DNA from: a bacterium
GTDB lineage: Bacteria; UBA9089; UBA9088
Assembly (NCBI GenBank): GCA_040756715.1
Contig: JBFLYE010000035.1
Coordinates: 1-25,410 of the forward strand
Direction: 5' to 3'
Length of the DNA stretch: 25,410 bases
The stretch's first letter is position 1. Each line of letters begins with the position of its first letter. The notes under the pieces were generated by a model. The model made no database searches, was not told the DNA's origin, and was given only the letters and a program-made list of their open reading frames with translations. Below are positions 6,728 to 14,287 of this stretch, one piece after another. Position numbers and translations under genes: made by a program.

Positions 6728-7647
6728 TAAAATTTTGCTTTAACAGAAAGCCTGTGGCTATCACCGAGCTTTCCATAGGGTTGGTATGCATAGTCAAAGT
6801 TGTAAGATAAATATTTTGTTCCCAGCCCAATTGTAAAGCCCTTTCCTTCATCCTCGGGCCCTGTCTTATAGCCAGCCCTTATAAAAAACATCTCCTTTAG
6901 AGAATATTCAGCACCAAGGCCAAGATATGGGTCATTGTCATTGGGAATTGTCAAATCAGAAAGAATAAGAAGGTTCTTTGGAAGGCTATAGGATACACCT
7001 GCCTTTAATGAAAGGGGAAGGCTAAAGCCATCTTCATCGTATTTCATATTTGAACCAAGGTTTTTAATCGCACATCCAACCTGCAAGCCCTTCTTTGGTG
7101 TCTTGTAAAGCCCTCCAAGGTCAACTGCAAAGGCAATCGCACTTTCATCATCTATCTTTCCATTAATAACCTTAAGCGAGCCACCCAATGCTAAATTTTC
7201 TTTTACATTTTTGGCAAAAGAGGTAGATAATGCAAAATCATAGGCAGACCATTTTCCATCTTTCACAGGATTGTCCGAGCTATCTACGCCTGTTATCTTA
7301 TCCATCTCACCATAGCCATAGTAGGTGAATGCACCACCAAATACACCATATTGCAGGGGAATAGCAATAGCACCAAAGGACATAATAAGGCTCTCTACAC
7401 CTGTCATTGGTTTTAAGAGCATAAATAGCCCTTCTTTTGTTTCTTTAAGCTGAGCAAGACCTGCAGGATTGAAATAGCAAGCGGATACATCGTCGGATAG
7501 CCCAATGTAGCAATCACCCATTCCAGCCGCTCTTGCTCCTCCTGTAAGCTTAAGGAAAGAACAAGATGTCTCTCCTTTTTCCTTTGCAAACCCTATTCCT
7601 GCTATAAGAAGCATCCCCAAAATCCCACAAATTACCTTTCTTTTCAT
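6727..7647 (-). CDS. PorV/PorQ-family outer-membrane beta-barrel protein
   Basis: The protein has a signal peptide (KRK, then a hydrophobic run to about residue 21, ending GFAKEK) and the characteristic start of the PorV/PorQ (UPF0164) group: FLKLTGGARAAGMGDCY, SDDVSACYFNPAGLAQL. The rest is a series of short amphipathic strands (GLGAEYSLKEMFFIRAGY, GLGTKYLSYNFDYAYQP) ending in KAKF with a terminal aromatic residue. In type IX secretion, PorV shuttles cargo carrying C-terminal sorting domains to the attachment complex. The large surface protein with such a domain is encoded four genes upstream on the same strand, which makes a cargo/PorV relation likely but unproven. It has a strong Shine-Dalgarno site GGGAGG. 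Confidence 0.87.
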   Translation of the reverse strand: MKRKVICGILGMLLIAGIGFAKEKGETSCSFLKLTGGARAAGMGDCYIGLSDDVSACYFNPAGLAQLKETKEGLFMLLKPMTGVESLIMSFGAIAIPLQYGVFGGAFTYYGYGEMDKITGVDSSDNPVKDGKWSAYDFALSTSFAKNVKENLALGGSLKVINGKIDDESAIAFAVDLGGLYKTPKKGLQVGCAIKNLGSNMKYDEDGFSLPLSLKAGVSYSLPKNLLILSDLTIPNDNDPYLGLGAEYSLKEMFFIRAGYKTGPEDEGKGFTIGLGTKYLSYNFDYAYQPYGKLGDSHRLSVKAKF

Positions 7648-7680
7648 CTTTTTACCTCCCTAATAAATTTTTTATCCATT

Positions 7681-8097
7681 TTAATAACACTCTACCACCA
7701 CATGGTCAGGGGCATCAGGTCTTCCAGTAAGCCTCTGGTTTTGTGGGTCAGGGTATAGGTCAAGCTGCTCCAAAACAATCTGACCAACCAGAGGCAAAAC
7801 GTCAACTGGCAGTTCTAAAACCTGAAATCCTCCTTCTCTTCCTTGAATTTCAACCCTTACTTCGCTAAAAACCCTTCTTGTCACTATACCATTTGCTGTC
7901 CTTACCTCTCTTGTTCCCGCCTCTTCAAGCCCAAGTTTTTCAATAATGCCAATCGGTAGAGAAAGCATGGTTGCTCCGGTATCAACCAGGGCATCAACCA
8001 TAACCTTTCTAATTTCCTCCTTTTTGATTATCCCGGCTTTCGCCCTTACCTCATCAAAGAGGTTTTTTATTTTCATTTCTACCACAATCTTTCCCAT
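7681..8097 (-). CDS. Retropepsin-like aspartic protease (clan AA)
   Basis: The 138-aa protein has the active-site signature ALVDTGATMLSLP with Asp39, followed by NGIVTRRVFSEVRVEIQG (flap and following strands) and PVDVLPLVGQIVLEQLDL, which fits the second hydrophobic-hydrophobic-Gly motif. Retropepsins carry one Asp per chain and work as dimers. There is no signal peptide or membrane segment, so the protein is probably cytoplasmic. The gene starts right after the stop of a 35-codon gene for a membrane microprotein (TAG then ATG), and PorV follows after 33 bp. Such stand-alone bacterial proteases are mostly uncharacterised; substrate unknown. Confidence 0.85.
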   Translation of the reverse strand: MGKIVVEMKIKNLFDEVRAKAGIIKKEEIRKVMVDALVDTGATMLSLPIGIIEKLGLEEAGTREVRTANGIVTRRVFSEVRVEIQGREGGFQVLELPVDVLPLVGQIVLEQLDLYPDPQNQRLTGRPDAPDHVVVECY

Positions 8098-8205
8098 CTA
8101 TAATTTTGCCTTTCTCCTTTCTCTATAATCGTCCAGCAAAGAGATTATAAGAAATGTTAACCCAATCACCCCTATTCCAATCAACATTACATAGAATGGA
8201 TGCAT
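8098..8205 (-). CDS. 35-aa single-span membrane microprotein
   Basis: This gene is found by reading the gap between larger ORFs. The ATG at 8205 has an excellent ribosome site (AGGGGG, five bases upstream). The product begins MHPFYVMLIGIGVIGL, continues hydrophobic to about residue 24, and ends in a charged tail (DDYRERRKAKL), so one membrane span with the tail in the cytoplasm is predicted. Its stop codon is followed directly by the ATG of the protease gene, and its start lies one base after the stop of the 54-aa gene. Family not recognised. The strong ribosome site and exact packing argue that it is translated. Confidence 0.7.
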   Translation of the reverse strand: MHPFYVMLIGIGVIGLTFLIISLLDDYRERRKAKL

Positions 8206-8206
8206 A

Positions 8207-8371
8207 TTAACCCCCTTTTTCTACCTCTTCAGGTATAACGAAGAATGCTACCAGGAGAAATCCTAAGCTTGTTATTATTGCTATCACAGCCATTTCTGTG
8301 GTCAACTTATCAGTAAATAAGCTTCCAATTACACCTACGGTAATTATGTATTTTACCACATCAACCAACAT
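8207..8371 (-). CDS. 54-aa membrane microprotein with two hydrophobic segments
   Basis: The ATG at 8371 lies 31 bases after the stop of the 1326-aa gene. The product begins MLVDVVKYIITVGVIG, has a charged turn (TDKLTTE), then a second hydrophobic run (MAVIAIITSLGFLLVAFFVI) and an acidic end (PEEVEKGG). Two membrane passes are likely. AAAGAGAT upstream can serve as ribosome site. The 35-aa gene begins two bases further on. I recognise no family. It is placed between a secreted protein and a protease, so an accessory or anchoring role is imaginable only. Confidence 0.65.
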   Translation of the reverse strand: MLVDVVKYIITVGVIGSLFTDKLTTEMAVIAIITSLGFLLVAFFVIPEEVEKGG

Positions 8372-8402
8372 TTTCCCGATCTCTTTAGACGACTGTAATA
8401 TC

Positions 8403-11400
8403 TCATTTTATAATCCCAAGCTTTATAATCTTCTTTCCTCCACCCCCTTCAATGAGGGCAATATAGACCCCAGAGGCAAGCTTAGCGGGAACCGTCCAGG
8501 CTTGCTCATCACTTCCATCATTATGCTCAAATTTATCTACCTCCTCACCGGCAACATTGAAGATTCTAATCGTGGCATTGGCAGTTAGCTTCTTAAAGAT
8601 TATCTCCTTTGGCCCGCCTTTTTTCTTCCAGGGGTTTGGATAGGCAAAGACAGAGTCAAGGTTTGGATAAGCAGAATAGCCACCACCTAAGGCAAATAAA
8701 GAAAAGCTATCAATTGTTGCCATTGGTTGATTGAGGCTTGAGATAGGAAACCAGTTTGTTGTATTTGTTGATTTATAGACCTGGAACTTAAGCGCACCTT
8801 CTGGTACTGGAAGCACAAGGGTAAATGTTCCGATTACACCTTGTAATGTTGTTCCCTCTGTCCCATAAGCCGAGATTTCAAAGCAATCGCCCCATTGCCT
8901 CTTGGTAGGAAGATTTAGCCTAATGGTTGAGGTAGCAAGGTAGATATAGCAAGGTGTGGTTGCGGTTCCCTCTAGTGTTAATGTTCCATATGGGATTGCA
9001 AATGTTATTGAGCCTAGCTGACCACTAGCAATAAACCCATTTGCCTTTGTAACGGTAAATTGACAAGATGCATTTGTTATAGTAGCCATTACAACAACCT
9101 TTCTTGATATAGCTGTTAGGGTATTAAAGACATCTGTTGAAGTAGAAAGCTCTAGTGTTCCTGAGCCATCTACAATACTCCAGGAAATAACAGGGATTTG
9201 GGAAACTATATTGTCTTTTTGGTCGGTTACCTTAACATTTATATTAAAGGTGCTCTCTGTTCCCACCCTGTTTATTCCAGAGATTTTTGCAGGTTGGCCT
9301 TCTGTTACTACAATTGTTGCTGTTCCTGTAATTGTCTCTGTTCCCCATACGGTATATGTCCCGCTGATTTCCCAGGTTCCCACCTTATCGGGATAAAAGA
9401 TTCCATTAGTAATTGAGCCATTCTCTGCACTAAGCTCTAAAGCAGTAGTAGTTGCGGTGTTTCCTTGCTCATCTTTGATTATCGCCGTAATGGTTGCTAC
9501 CTCATCTGCGGTTATAGTATTTGTAGAAAGGGTAATTTCTAATTGTGTGGGTGTTCCCATCTGGACAATGATGGTTGCTGTTCCCGTAACACTCTCTGTG
9601 CTTGCGGTTATTTGATATGTCCCCGTCTTTGTAAATGTTCCTATTGCAGTATCTGTCCCTATTTTTGTTATTGTCCCTCCCGCTGTTGGGCTAATTTCCC
9701 AGGTAAAATCAATATCTCCGGTAATTGTTCCTCCATTTTGGTCATAGGGAATAGCCTGAAGGCTGATGGTTCCTCCTGCCCTTATGGTTGCTTGAGAAGG
9801 AACAACCCTAATCGTTGTAATGGTTGCTTCCTGTGCTACATAAAGGGAGAAGTGGTCTACCTCAGCCGAGAGGCTATCTGTTCCCACTGTGGTATTTACC
9901 ATTTCCCATTGCTCGCTCTCCTCATTAAGGTAGAAGATCCTTGCCCTGCCTGGGTTGATAAAGGAAGGGAGGGGAATGGTAATCTTTACCTTTTTATTAA
10001 ATGTCTTTGTGCCCTCTTCTTCAAAAGTGAATTCACGGGCATAGGGTTTTAGATCATCCCTTAAGTTTGGAAGCTGATCCGGGTCTATATTTTTATTCAA
10101 GATGACCCTAGCCGCTTTCTTAAATGCACCCTGGGGAATATATACCTTAAAATTACCTAAACCTGTGGTTGTATTAGTATCGGTTGGGGCTATTTCCTGA
10201 ATATGCTCAGCCAATACCAAGATTACCTCTGCGCTGGTTGTCCCCATCCGATTACCTATTGCCCTAATAAATATTGATGCCCTTGTTCCCACTATAGAAG
10301 GAATGGTTAAGGTTACCGAACGGGTTCCTTGAGGAGAAAGGGTAAATTCATTCTCGGAAAGGTTGCCTGTATCAGCCTCCAAATTAAAGCCTTCCTCATC
10401 ACCCAATGGATTGCCAATGGGAATAGGAACAGAAATATTGGTCATTGTGGGTGTGCCATATTTAATAAAGATGCACCTTCCTGCCACATTGTTTAGCTCA
10501 TTTTGTTCAATAATATTTCCACCTGAGTTAATCGGTGGGTCAACCTTGACTAAAATATTATTCAAGCCAAAATGGGGTGGGGTATATTTAATGGATACAG
10601 TCTGACTTGCTCCTGCTGACAGCGAATCTATTGTGCAAGAGCCAAGGAAGTGTTTAATTGTTCCCTGAATTGTTGGCATTGTTACCTCTGCACTATCTCC
10701 CCAATCCTGGTTTATCCCCCAATTGCTCTGCCAGAATTCAACATCTATATTTGTAGCTTGTGTTGCACCAATATTATGAACCCTGGCAAATAGCCTCATC
10801 CTTTTCTCTGGCTTTGGCCTTTTTGGCTTCCACCAGATATCCTTATCAGTTATATAAAGGTCAGGGCAGGGTCCTACCCAATCAAGGTAAAAATCTACAT
10901 TTGTAATTGTCCCTCCTTGGGCAAATACGCTCTTTGTGCCTGTTTTATATTCTATTTTTGAGGCAACCAGGGTATAGGTTCCTTCCTTAAGACCAATCAG
11001 GGTATATGAGCCATTATTATCGGTTTCTCTCTTTAATGCTTTATAATGCAAGCCACCATGCCATCTAACGATTGCCTCAACCTTGGCATTAGCGAGTGTT
11101 CCTGAGCCTGTTTCCCTTACAGTTCCCGAGATTACCGCAAGCCTTGAATTTAGCCTTCCTGGTGTTCCACCCGTTCCTACCGAAGGAGCCCAATTCCACT
11201 TTACATTAAGAAGATTCGGAAGGAGCTTTTCCAAGCTATGTCCTTCAGATGCTGTTCCCACTCCGGGGAAGGGCCCATAGGTTACCGTGCCAAATATTTT
11301 TATGCCATCTTTAAGCCTTAAGGTTTCAGAAGATATGTTTGAAAGGCTAGACCATGAGCTATCAAAAAGATTGCCCGAAAAATCGGGATAATCAGAAAGG

Positions 11401-12383
11401 AATGTCTGAGTAGCTTGACAGAAAACCGCATAACTACCAGGTTGAAGGTTAAATGTTCCCATTACCAGGGTTAAATCATGGGCTGTGTCATCGGTAACAA
11501 ATTTCAAATTAGCTATATCCACCGAGGAATTGCCTATATTGCATACCTCAACCCATTCACGGTTCTCATCACTGCCTTGGGGGTCATACATTATCTCATT
11601 AATCACAATATCAGAAGAGGCCTGGAGGATGCCATAGCCAAGAGAGGTAACCCTTCCGGCAAAGATTTCCCAGGGGCCTCCCTGGGGGGTTCTTTTTGAG
11701 GCAATCCCTATTCCATTCCCTTGTGATTGGGGAATCTCATATAAATTACAATCCCAGTCAGTTATGGTTGAAACAATTGTTCCCCCTGGAAGGGCAATCT
11801 TAAAATATCCCGGGGTCTCTGGATTATCGTCAGAAATGCAGTTTGGTTCAGAGTCAACCGCGCCTAAAACCTTGCCATCTAATCCCAAGAATACAATGTG
11901 TCCATTTTCTACTGGCTTTCCATCCTTATAGACATATCCCTCGAGCCATCCGCAATCATTCATAATGGTGGCGGGTCTAAATATCCCTGGTTTCATTGTC
12001 TCGCCAGATGTTCCCTCTTTTACTGAGAAGGCACAAGTGGCATATGTGCCAGTTTCTATGCCATTATTCCGAACATAGACCCAGCCCTCTTGATAACCAT
12101 TATCAAGGGTGGTAAATGAGGGAAGGTCTTCCTGCCAGGTATCCTCATCGGCTTTAATCCAAGCCCCATTTTTTGAGAGGATTTCTAAATAACGGGGGGT
12201 CTCATTTTCCCCATTCTTTACATAGAGCTTGAGGGAATAGGTCGTATTTGCCTTAAACCCTTGGGCAGTATAGTGAATTGCCCTTGGGGTCTTCCCATTA
12301 TCAAAATAAAAGGAAGACTCCTTATAAGCTCCCAACCCCTTACAAACCCCTAATACTACCAAAAACAACCAAATCTTCTTCAT
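8403..12383 (-). CDS. Large secreted multidomain surface protein with lamin-tail, Ig-like domains and C-terminal sorting-type domain
   Basis: This 1326-aa protein has a signal peptide (about residues 1-19). In order: a beta-rich N-terminal part; a lamin-tail domain at about 256-395 (VINEIMYDPQGSDENREWVE); a carboxypeptidase-regulatory-like domain at 415-502 (SGTVRETGSGTLANAKVEA, NGSYTLIGLKEGTY); a CARDB-like domain at about 505-645; a ZU5-like segment at 735-850 (FKVYIPQGAF, SEQWEMVNT); Big/Ig-like repeats at about 857-1115; and a C-terminal sorting-type domain from about 1243 (AYPNPW, IRIFNVAGEEV, LASGVYIALIEGG). This suggests export to the cell surface or medium, probably by a type IX-like route with the PorV-like protein as partner. 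The passenger domains suggest adhesion or scaffolding; no enzyme site is seen. GGAGG lies before the start and a consensus promoter upstream. Confidence 0.88.
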   Translation of the reverse strand: MKKIWLFLVVLGVCKGLGAYKESSFYFDNGKTPRAIHYTAQGFKANTTYSLKLYVKNGENETPRYLEILSKNGAWIKADEDTWQEDLPSFTTLDNGYQEGWVYVRNNGIETGTYATCAFSVKEGTSGETMKPGIFRPATIMNDCGWLEGYVYKDGKPVENGHIVFLGLDGKVLGAVDSEPNCISDDNPETPGYFKIALPGGTIVSTITDWDCNLYEIPQSQGNGIGIASKRTPQGGPWEIFAGRVTSLGYGILQASSDIVINEIMYDPQGSDENREWVEVCNIGNSSVDIANLKFVTDDTAHDLTLVMGTFNLQPGSYAVFCQATQTFLSDYPDFSGNLFDSSWSSLSNISSETLRLKDGIKIFGTVTYGPFPGVGTASEGHSLEKLLPNLLNVKWNWAPSVGTGGTPGRLNSRLAVISGTVRETGSGTLANAKVEAIVRWHGGLHYKALKRETDNNGSYTLIGLKEGTYTLVASKIEYKTGTKSVFAQGGTITNVDFYLDWVGPCPDLYITDKDIWWKPKRPKPEKRMRLFARVHNIGATQATNIDVEFWQSNWGINQDWGDSAEVTMPTIQGTIKHFLGSCTIDSLSAGASQTVSIKYTPPHFGLNNILVKVDPPINSGGNIIEQNELNNVAGRCIFIKYGTPTMTNISVPIPIGNPLGDEEGFNLEADTGNLSENEFTLSPQGTRSVTLTIPSIVGTRASIFIRAIGNRMGTTSAEVILVLAEHIQEIAPTDTNTTTGLGNFKVYIPQGAFKKAARVILNKNIDPDQLPNLRDDLKPYAREFTFEEEGTKTFNKKVKITIPLPSFINPGRARIFYLNEESEQWEMVNTTVGTDSLSAEVDHFSLYVAQEATITTIRVVPSQATIRAGGTISLQAIPYDQNGGTITGDIDFTWEISPTAGGTITKIGTDTAIGTFTKTGTYQITASTESVTGTATIIVQMGTPTQLEITLSTNTITADEVATITAIIKDEQGNTATTTALELSAENGSITNGIFYPDKVGTWEISGTYTVWGTETITGTATIVVTEGQPAKISGINRVGTESTFNINVKVTDQKDNIVSQIPVISWSIVDGSGTLELSTSTDVFNTLTAISRKVVVMATITNASCQFTVTKANGFIASGQLGSITFAIPYGTLTLEGTATTPCYIYLATSTIRLNLPTKRQWGDCFEISAYGTEGTTLQGVIGTFTLVLPVPEGALKFQVYKSTNTTNWFPISSLNQPMATIDSFSLFALGGGYSAYPNLDSVFAYPNPWKKKGGPKEIIFKKLTANATIRIFNVAGEEVDKFEHNDGSDEQAWTVPAKLASGVYIALIEGGGGKKIIKLGIIK

Positions 12384-12414
12384 TATATTACCTCCATATA
12401 ATTATTACAATAAA

Positions 12415-12444
12415 AATTTACCTTAAAAACAAGATTTTTGTCAA
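12415..12444 (-). promoter_or_regulatory. Predicted promoter of the surface-protein/PorV operon
   Basis: Minus strand: a perfect TTGACA (12439-12444), an 18-bp spacer and TAAATT (12415-12420), about 31 bp before the ATG at 12383. The leader includes the ribosome site TGGAGG. It is the only good promoter seen for the unit down to tsaE. Confidence 0.6.
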
Positions 12445-12489
12445 GTTTTTTGTTTTTTTCTAATTGTAGTTCAAGTCCTATCAAGGGCA

Positions 12490-13233
12490 TTATTTAACCC
12501 AAAATAGCGGATTTACCGGGGTTCCGTGAATATAAAGCCCAAAGTGAAGATGGGGGGCGGTTGAGAGGCCAGTTGAACCAACTTTTCCGATTATTTCTCC
12601 CTTTTGGACAAAATCACCCTCAGAAACATTTATTTTATCCAAATGGCAGTAAAATGTAAGAATCCCCTGGCCATGGTCAATAAGAATAGCATTTCCCTCT
12701 CCTGAAAAACGCCTGGCAATGATAACCCTTCCAGAATTTGAAGAAGAAACTAAAGCTCCCCTTTGCTGCCTTATATCAATCCCAGAATGGATTCCACGCC
12801 AGCTTAAGGAATTTCCCCCCGTTATTTTTTTATAAACCCTCCTTTCACCATATTCTCCGGTTATCCTTCCCTTTACAGGCCAAATAAAATCACCCCTCCA
12901 TAGCTCTTCCTCTGTTTCTGTAAGCAATGCCTGAGCTAAAATTTTATTTTTGGCTTTAGCTAAACTTTGGGGAGTGAAACTTCCCTTTTCAACCCAAAAC
13001 TTACAGGTCTTTGGATTTATGTCTGTCCCAAATCCAATGAATGTTCTTAGGGTATCCTTTCCTATCCGATACAATGGATATGGTGTATTATCAAGCCAGC
13101 AGATGTAGCTTCCCTCCCCTGCATTCCTTATGGTTACTGTAAGTATTTCGCCCATCTTGAATGTGGTTTTGGAAAGCTCTACATCTAATGCAAAGCCTTT
13201 TGAGAAAAGAAAAATAAGGAGAAAGGGCCACAT
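12490..13233 (-). CDS. Secreted M23-family (LytM) metallopeptidase
   Basis: The 247-aa protein has a short signal peptide (MWPFLLIFLFSKGFA). The first 110 residues are a beta domain of unknown family. The peptidase domain covers about 115-247: FIWPVKGRITGEYGERR, the zinc ligands His and Asp in GIHSGIDIR, the YCHLD stretch, and the terminal HLHFG pair. All metal-binding residues are present, so it is probably an active cell-wall endopeptidase in the periplasm. Its ATG overlaps the last base of the trpD stop (TAATG), so it is probably coupled to trpD, although the functions seem unrelated. Confidence 0.93.
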   Translation of the reverse strand: MWPFLLIFLFSKGFALDVELSKTTFKMGEILTVTIRNAGEGSYICWLDNTPYPLYRIGKDTLRTFIGFGTDINPKTCKFWVEKGSFTPQSLAKAKNKILAQALLTETEEELWRGDFIWPVKGRITGEYGERRVYKKITGGNSLSWRGIHSGIDIRQQRGALVSSSNSGRVIIARRFSGEGNAILIDHGQGILTFYCHLDKINVSEGDFVQKGEIIGKVGSTGLSTAPHLHFGLYIHGTPVNPLFWVK

Positions 13234-14252
13234 TAACTTGGATATTCTTGTGAGATCTTCTTAAGGGCTTCTAATTTTTTTAATGCTAAACCAGAGGAAA
13301 TGGATTTTCTTGCCATTTCTATTCCCTCTCCTATTGAGTTTACCTTTCTTACCACGAACAATGCAACAGCTGAATTAAGAAGAACAATATCCATTTTTGG
13401 CCCTTTATTTCCCTTAAGGATTTCCAATGCTATTTTAATATTCTTTTTAGAATCTCCTCCCTTTATCTCTGAAATATTTACCCTTTTTATACCAAATTCC
13501 TCTGGTGCTATTGTATAGCTTCTAATCTTTCCCTCATAAAGCTCTGTAATCTTTGTAGGGCCGCTTATCGATGCCTCGTCAGAGCCATCCCTTCCATGAA
13601 GGACAATGGCAGATATTGTCCCAAGCTCCTTTAAAACATAAGCCAATGTTTCGCATAGAGCCTCATCATATACGCCAAGCATCTGGTATCTTGCTCCGGC
13701 TGGATTTGTAAGAGGGCCAAGGATGTTAAATATAGTCCTTATTCCAATCTCCCTTCTTGGAGAAATGGCATATTTCATTGCTGGATGAAGATTTGGTGCA
13801 AAGAGAAAAGCAATACCTATTTCTTTCAGGCATCTCTCTATTCCTTCCTTGGGAAGGTTTATATTCACGCCTTGTTCCAAAAGAAGGTCTGCACTTCCAC
13901 ACTGTGATGAAACAGACCTATTTCCATGCTTTGCCACAACAACATCGCAACCTGCCACAACAAAGGCCGATATGGTTGAGATATTAAATAGATGGAGGTT
14001 GTCGCCTCCTGTTCCGCAGGTATCAAGGACAATATCGCATCTTGGGTCTATTTTAACCGCCCTTTCCCGCATTGCCTTAGCTCCTCCCACAATTTCATCT
14101 ATTGTCTCTCCCTTCATCCTTAAGGCTGTAATATATGAGGCAATCTGGGCATCGCTTCCTTTTCCATCCATAATCTCTCCCATTACATTGTAGGCTTCCT
14201 CTTGACTTAGGTTTTCCTGCAAAATTACCTTTGAGATTGCTTCTTTAAGCAT
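13233..14252 (-). CDS. trpD: Anthranilate phosphoribosyltransferase
   Basis: TrpD joins anthranilate and PRPP in tryptophan biosynthesis. Evidence: the PRPP loop DTCGTGGDNLHLFNIST at about residues 77-93, KHGNRSVSSQCGSADLLE-type sequence (KHGNRSVS), the catalytic region ISPRREIGIRTIFNILGPL and NPAGARYQMLGVY. The 339 residues are normal length. No other trp gene is nearby, which is unusual for a pathway gene. It has its own perfect promoter overlapping the valS stop, with the ATG only six bases after the -10, so it need not be expressed as part of the valS operon. Confidence 0.95.
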   Translation of the reverse strand: MLKEAISKVILQENLSQEEAYNVMGEIMDGKGSDAQIASYITALRMKGETIDEIVGGAKAMRERAVKIDPRCDIVLDTCGTGGDNLHLFNISTISAFVVAGCDVVVAKHGNRSVSSQCGSADLLLEQGVNINLPKEGIERCLKEIGIAFLFAPNLHPAMKYAISPRREIGIRTIFNILGPLTNPAGARYQMLGVYDEALCETLAYVLKELGTISAIVLHGRDGSDEASISGPTKITELYEGKIRSYTIAPEEFGIKRVNISEIKGGDSKKNIKIALEILKGNKGPKMDIVLLNSAVALFVVRKVNSIGEGIEMARKSISSGLALKKLEALKKISQEYPS

Positions 14253-14258
14253 TTTTTT

Positions 14259-14287
14259 ATTATAATTTTAAATGCTTAAGATGTCAA
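14259..14287 (-). promoter_or_regulatory. Perfect-consensus promoter of trpD, overlapping the valS stop codon
   Basis: Minus strand: TTGACA (14282-14287), a 17-bp spacer and TATAAT (14259-14264), then AAAAAA and the trpD ATG. The TGA inside TTGACA is the valS stop. Transcription should start at or next to the ATG. Confidence 0.7.

Noticed and set aside
9543-10052. Open frame of 169 codons on the plus strand inside the 1326-aa gene
   Set aside because: It is antisense to a gene with clear domains; the product is Cys-rich low-complexity sequence mirrored from Thr/Gly/Ile codons.
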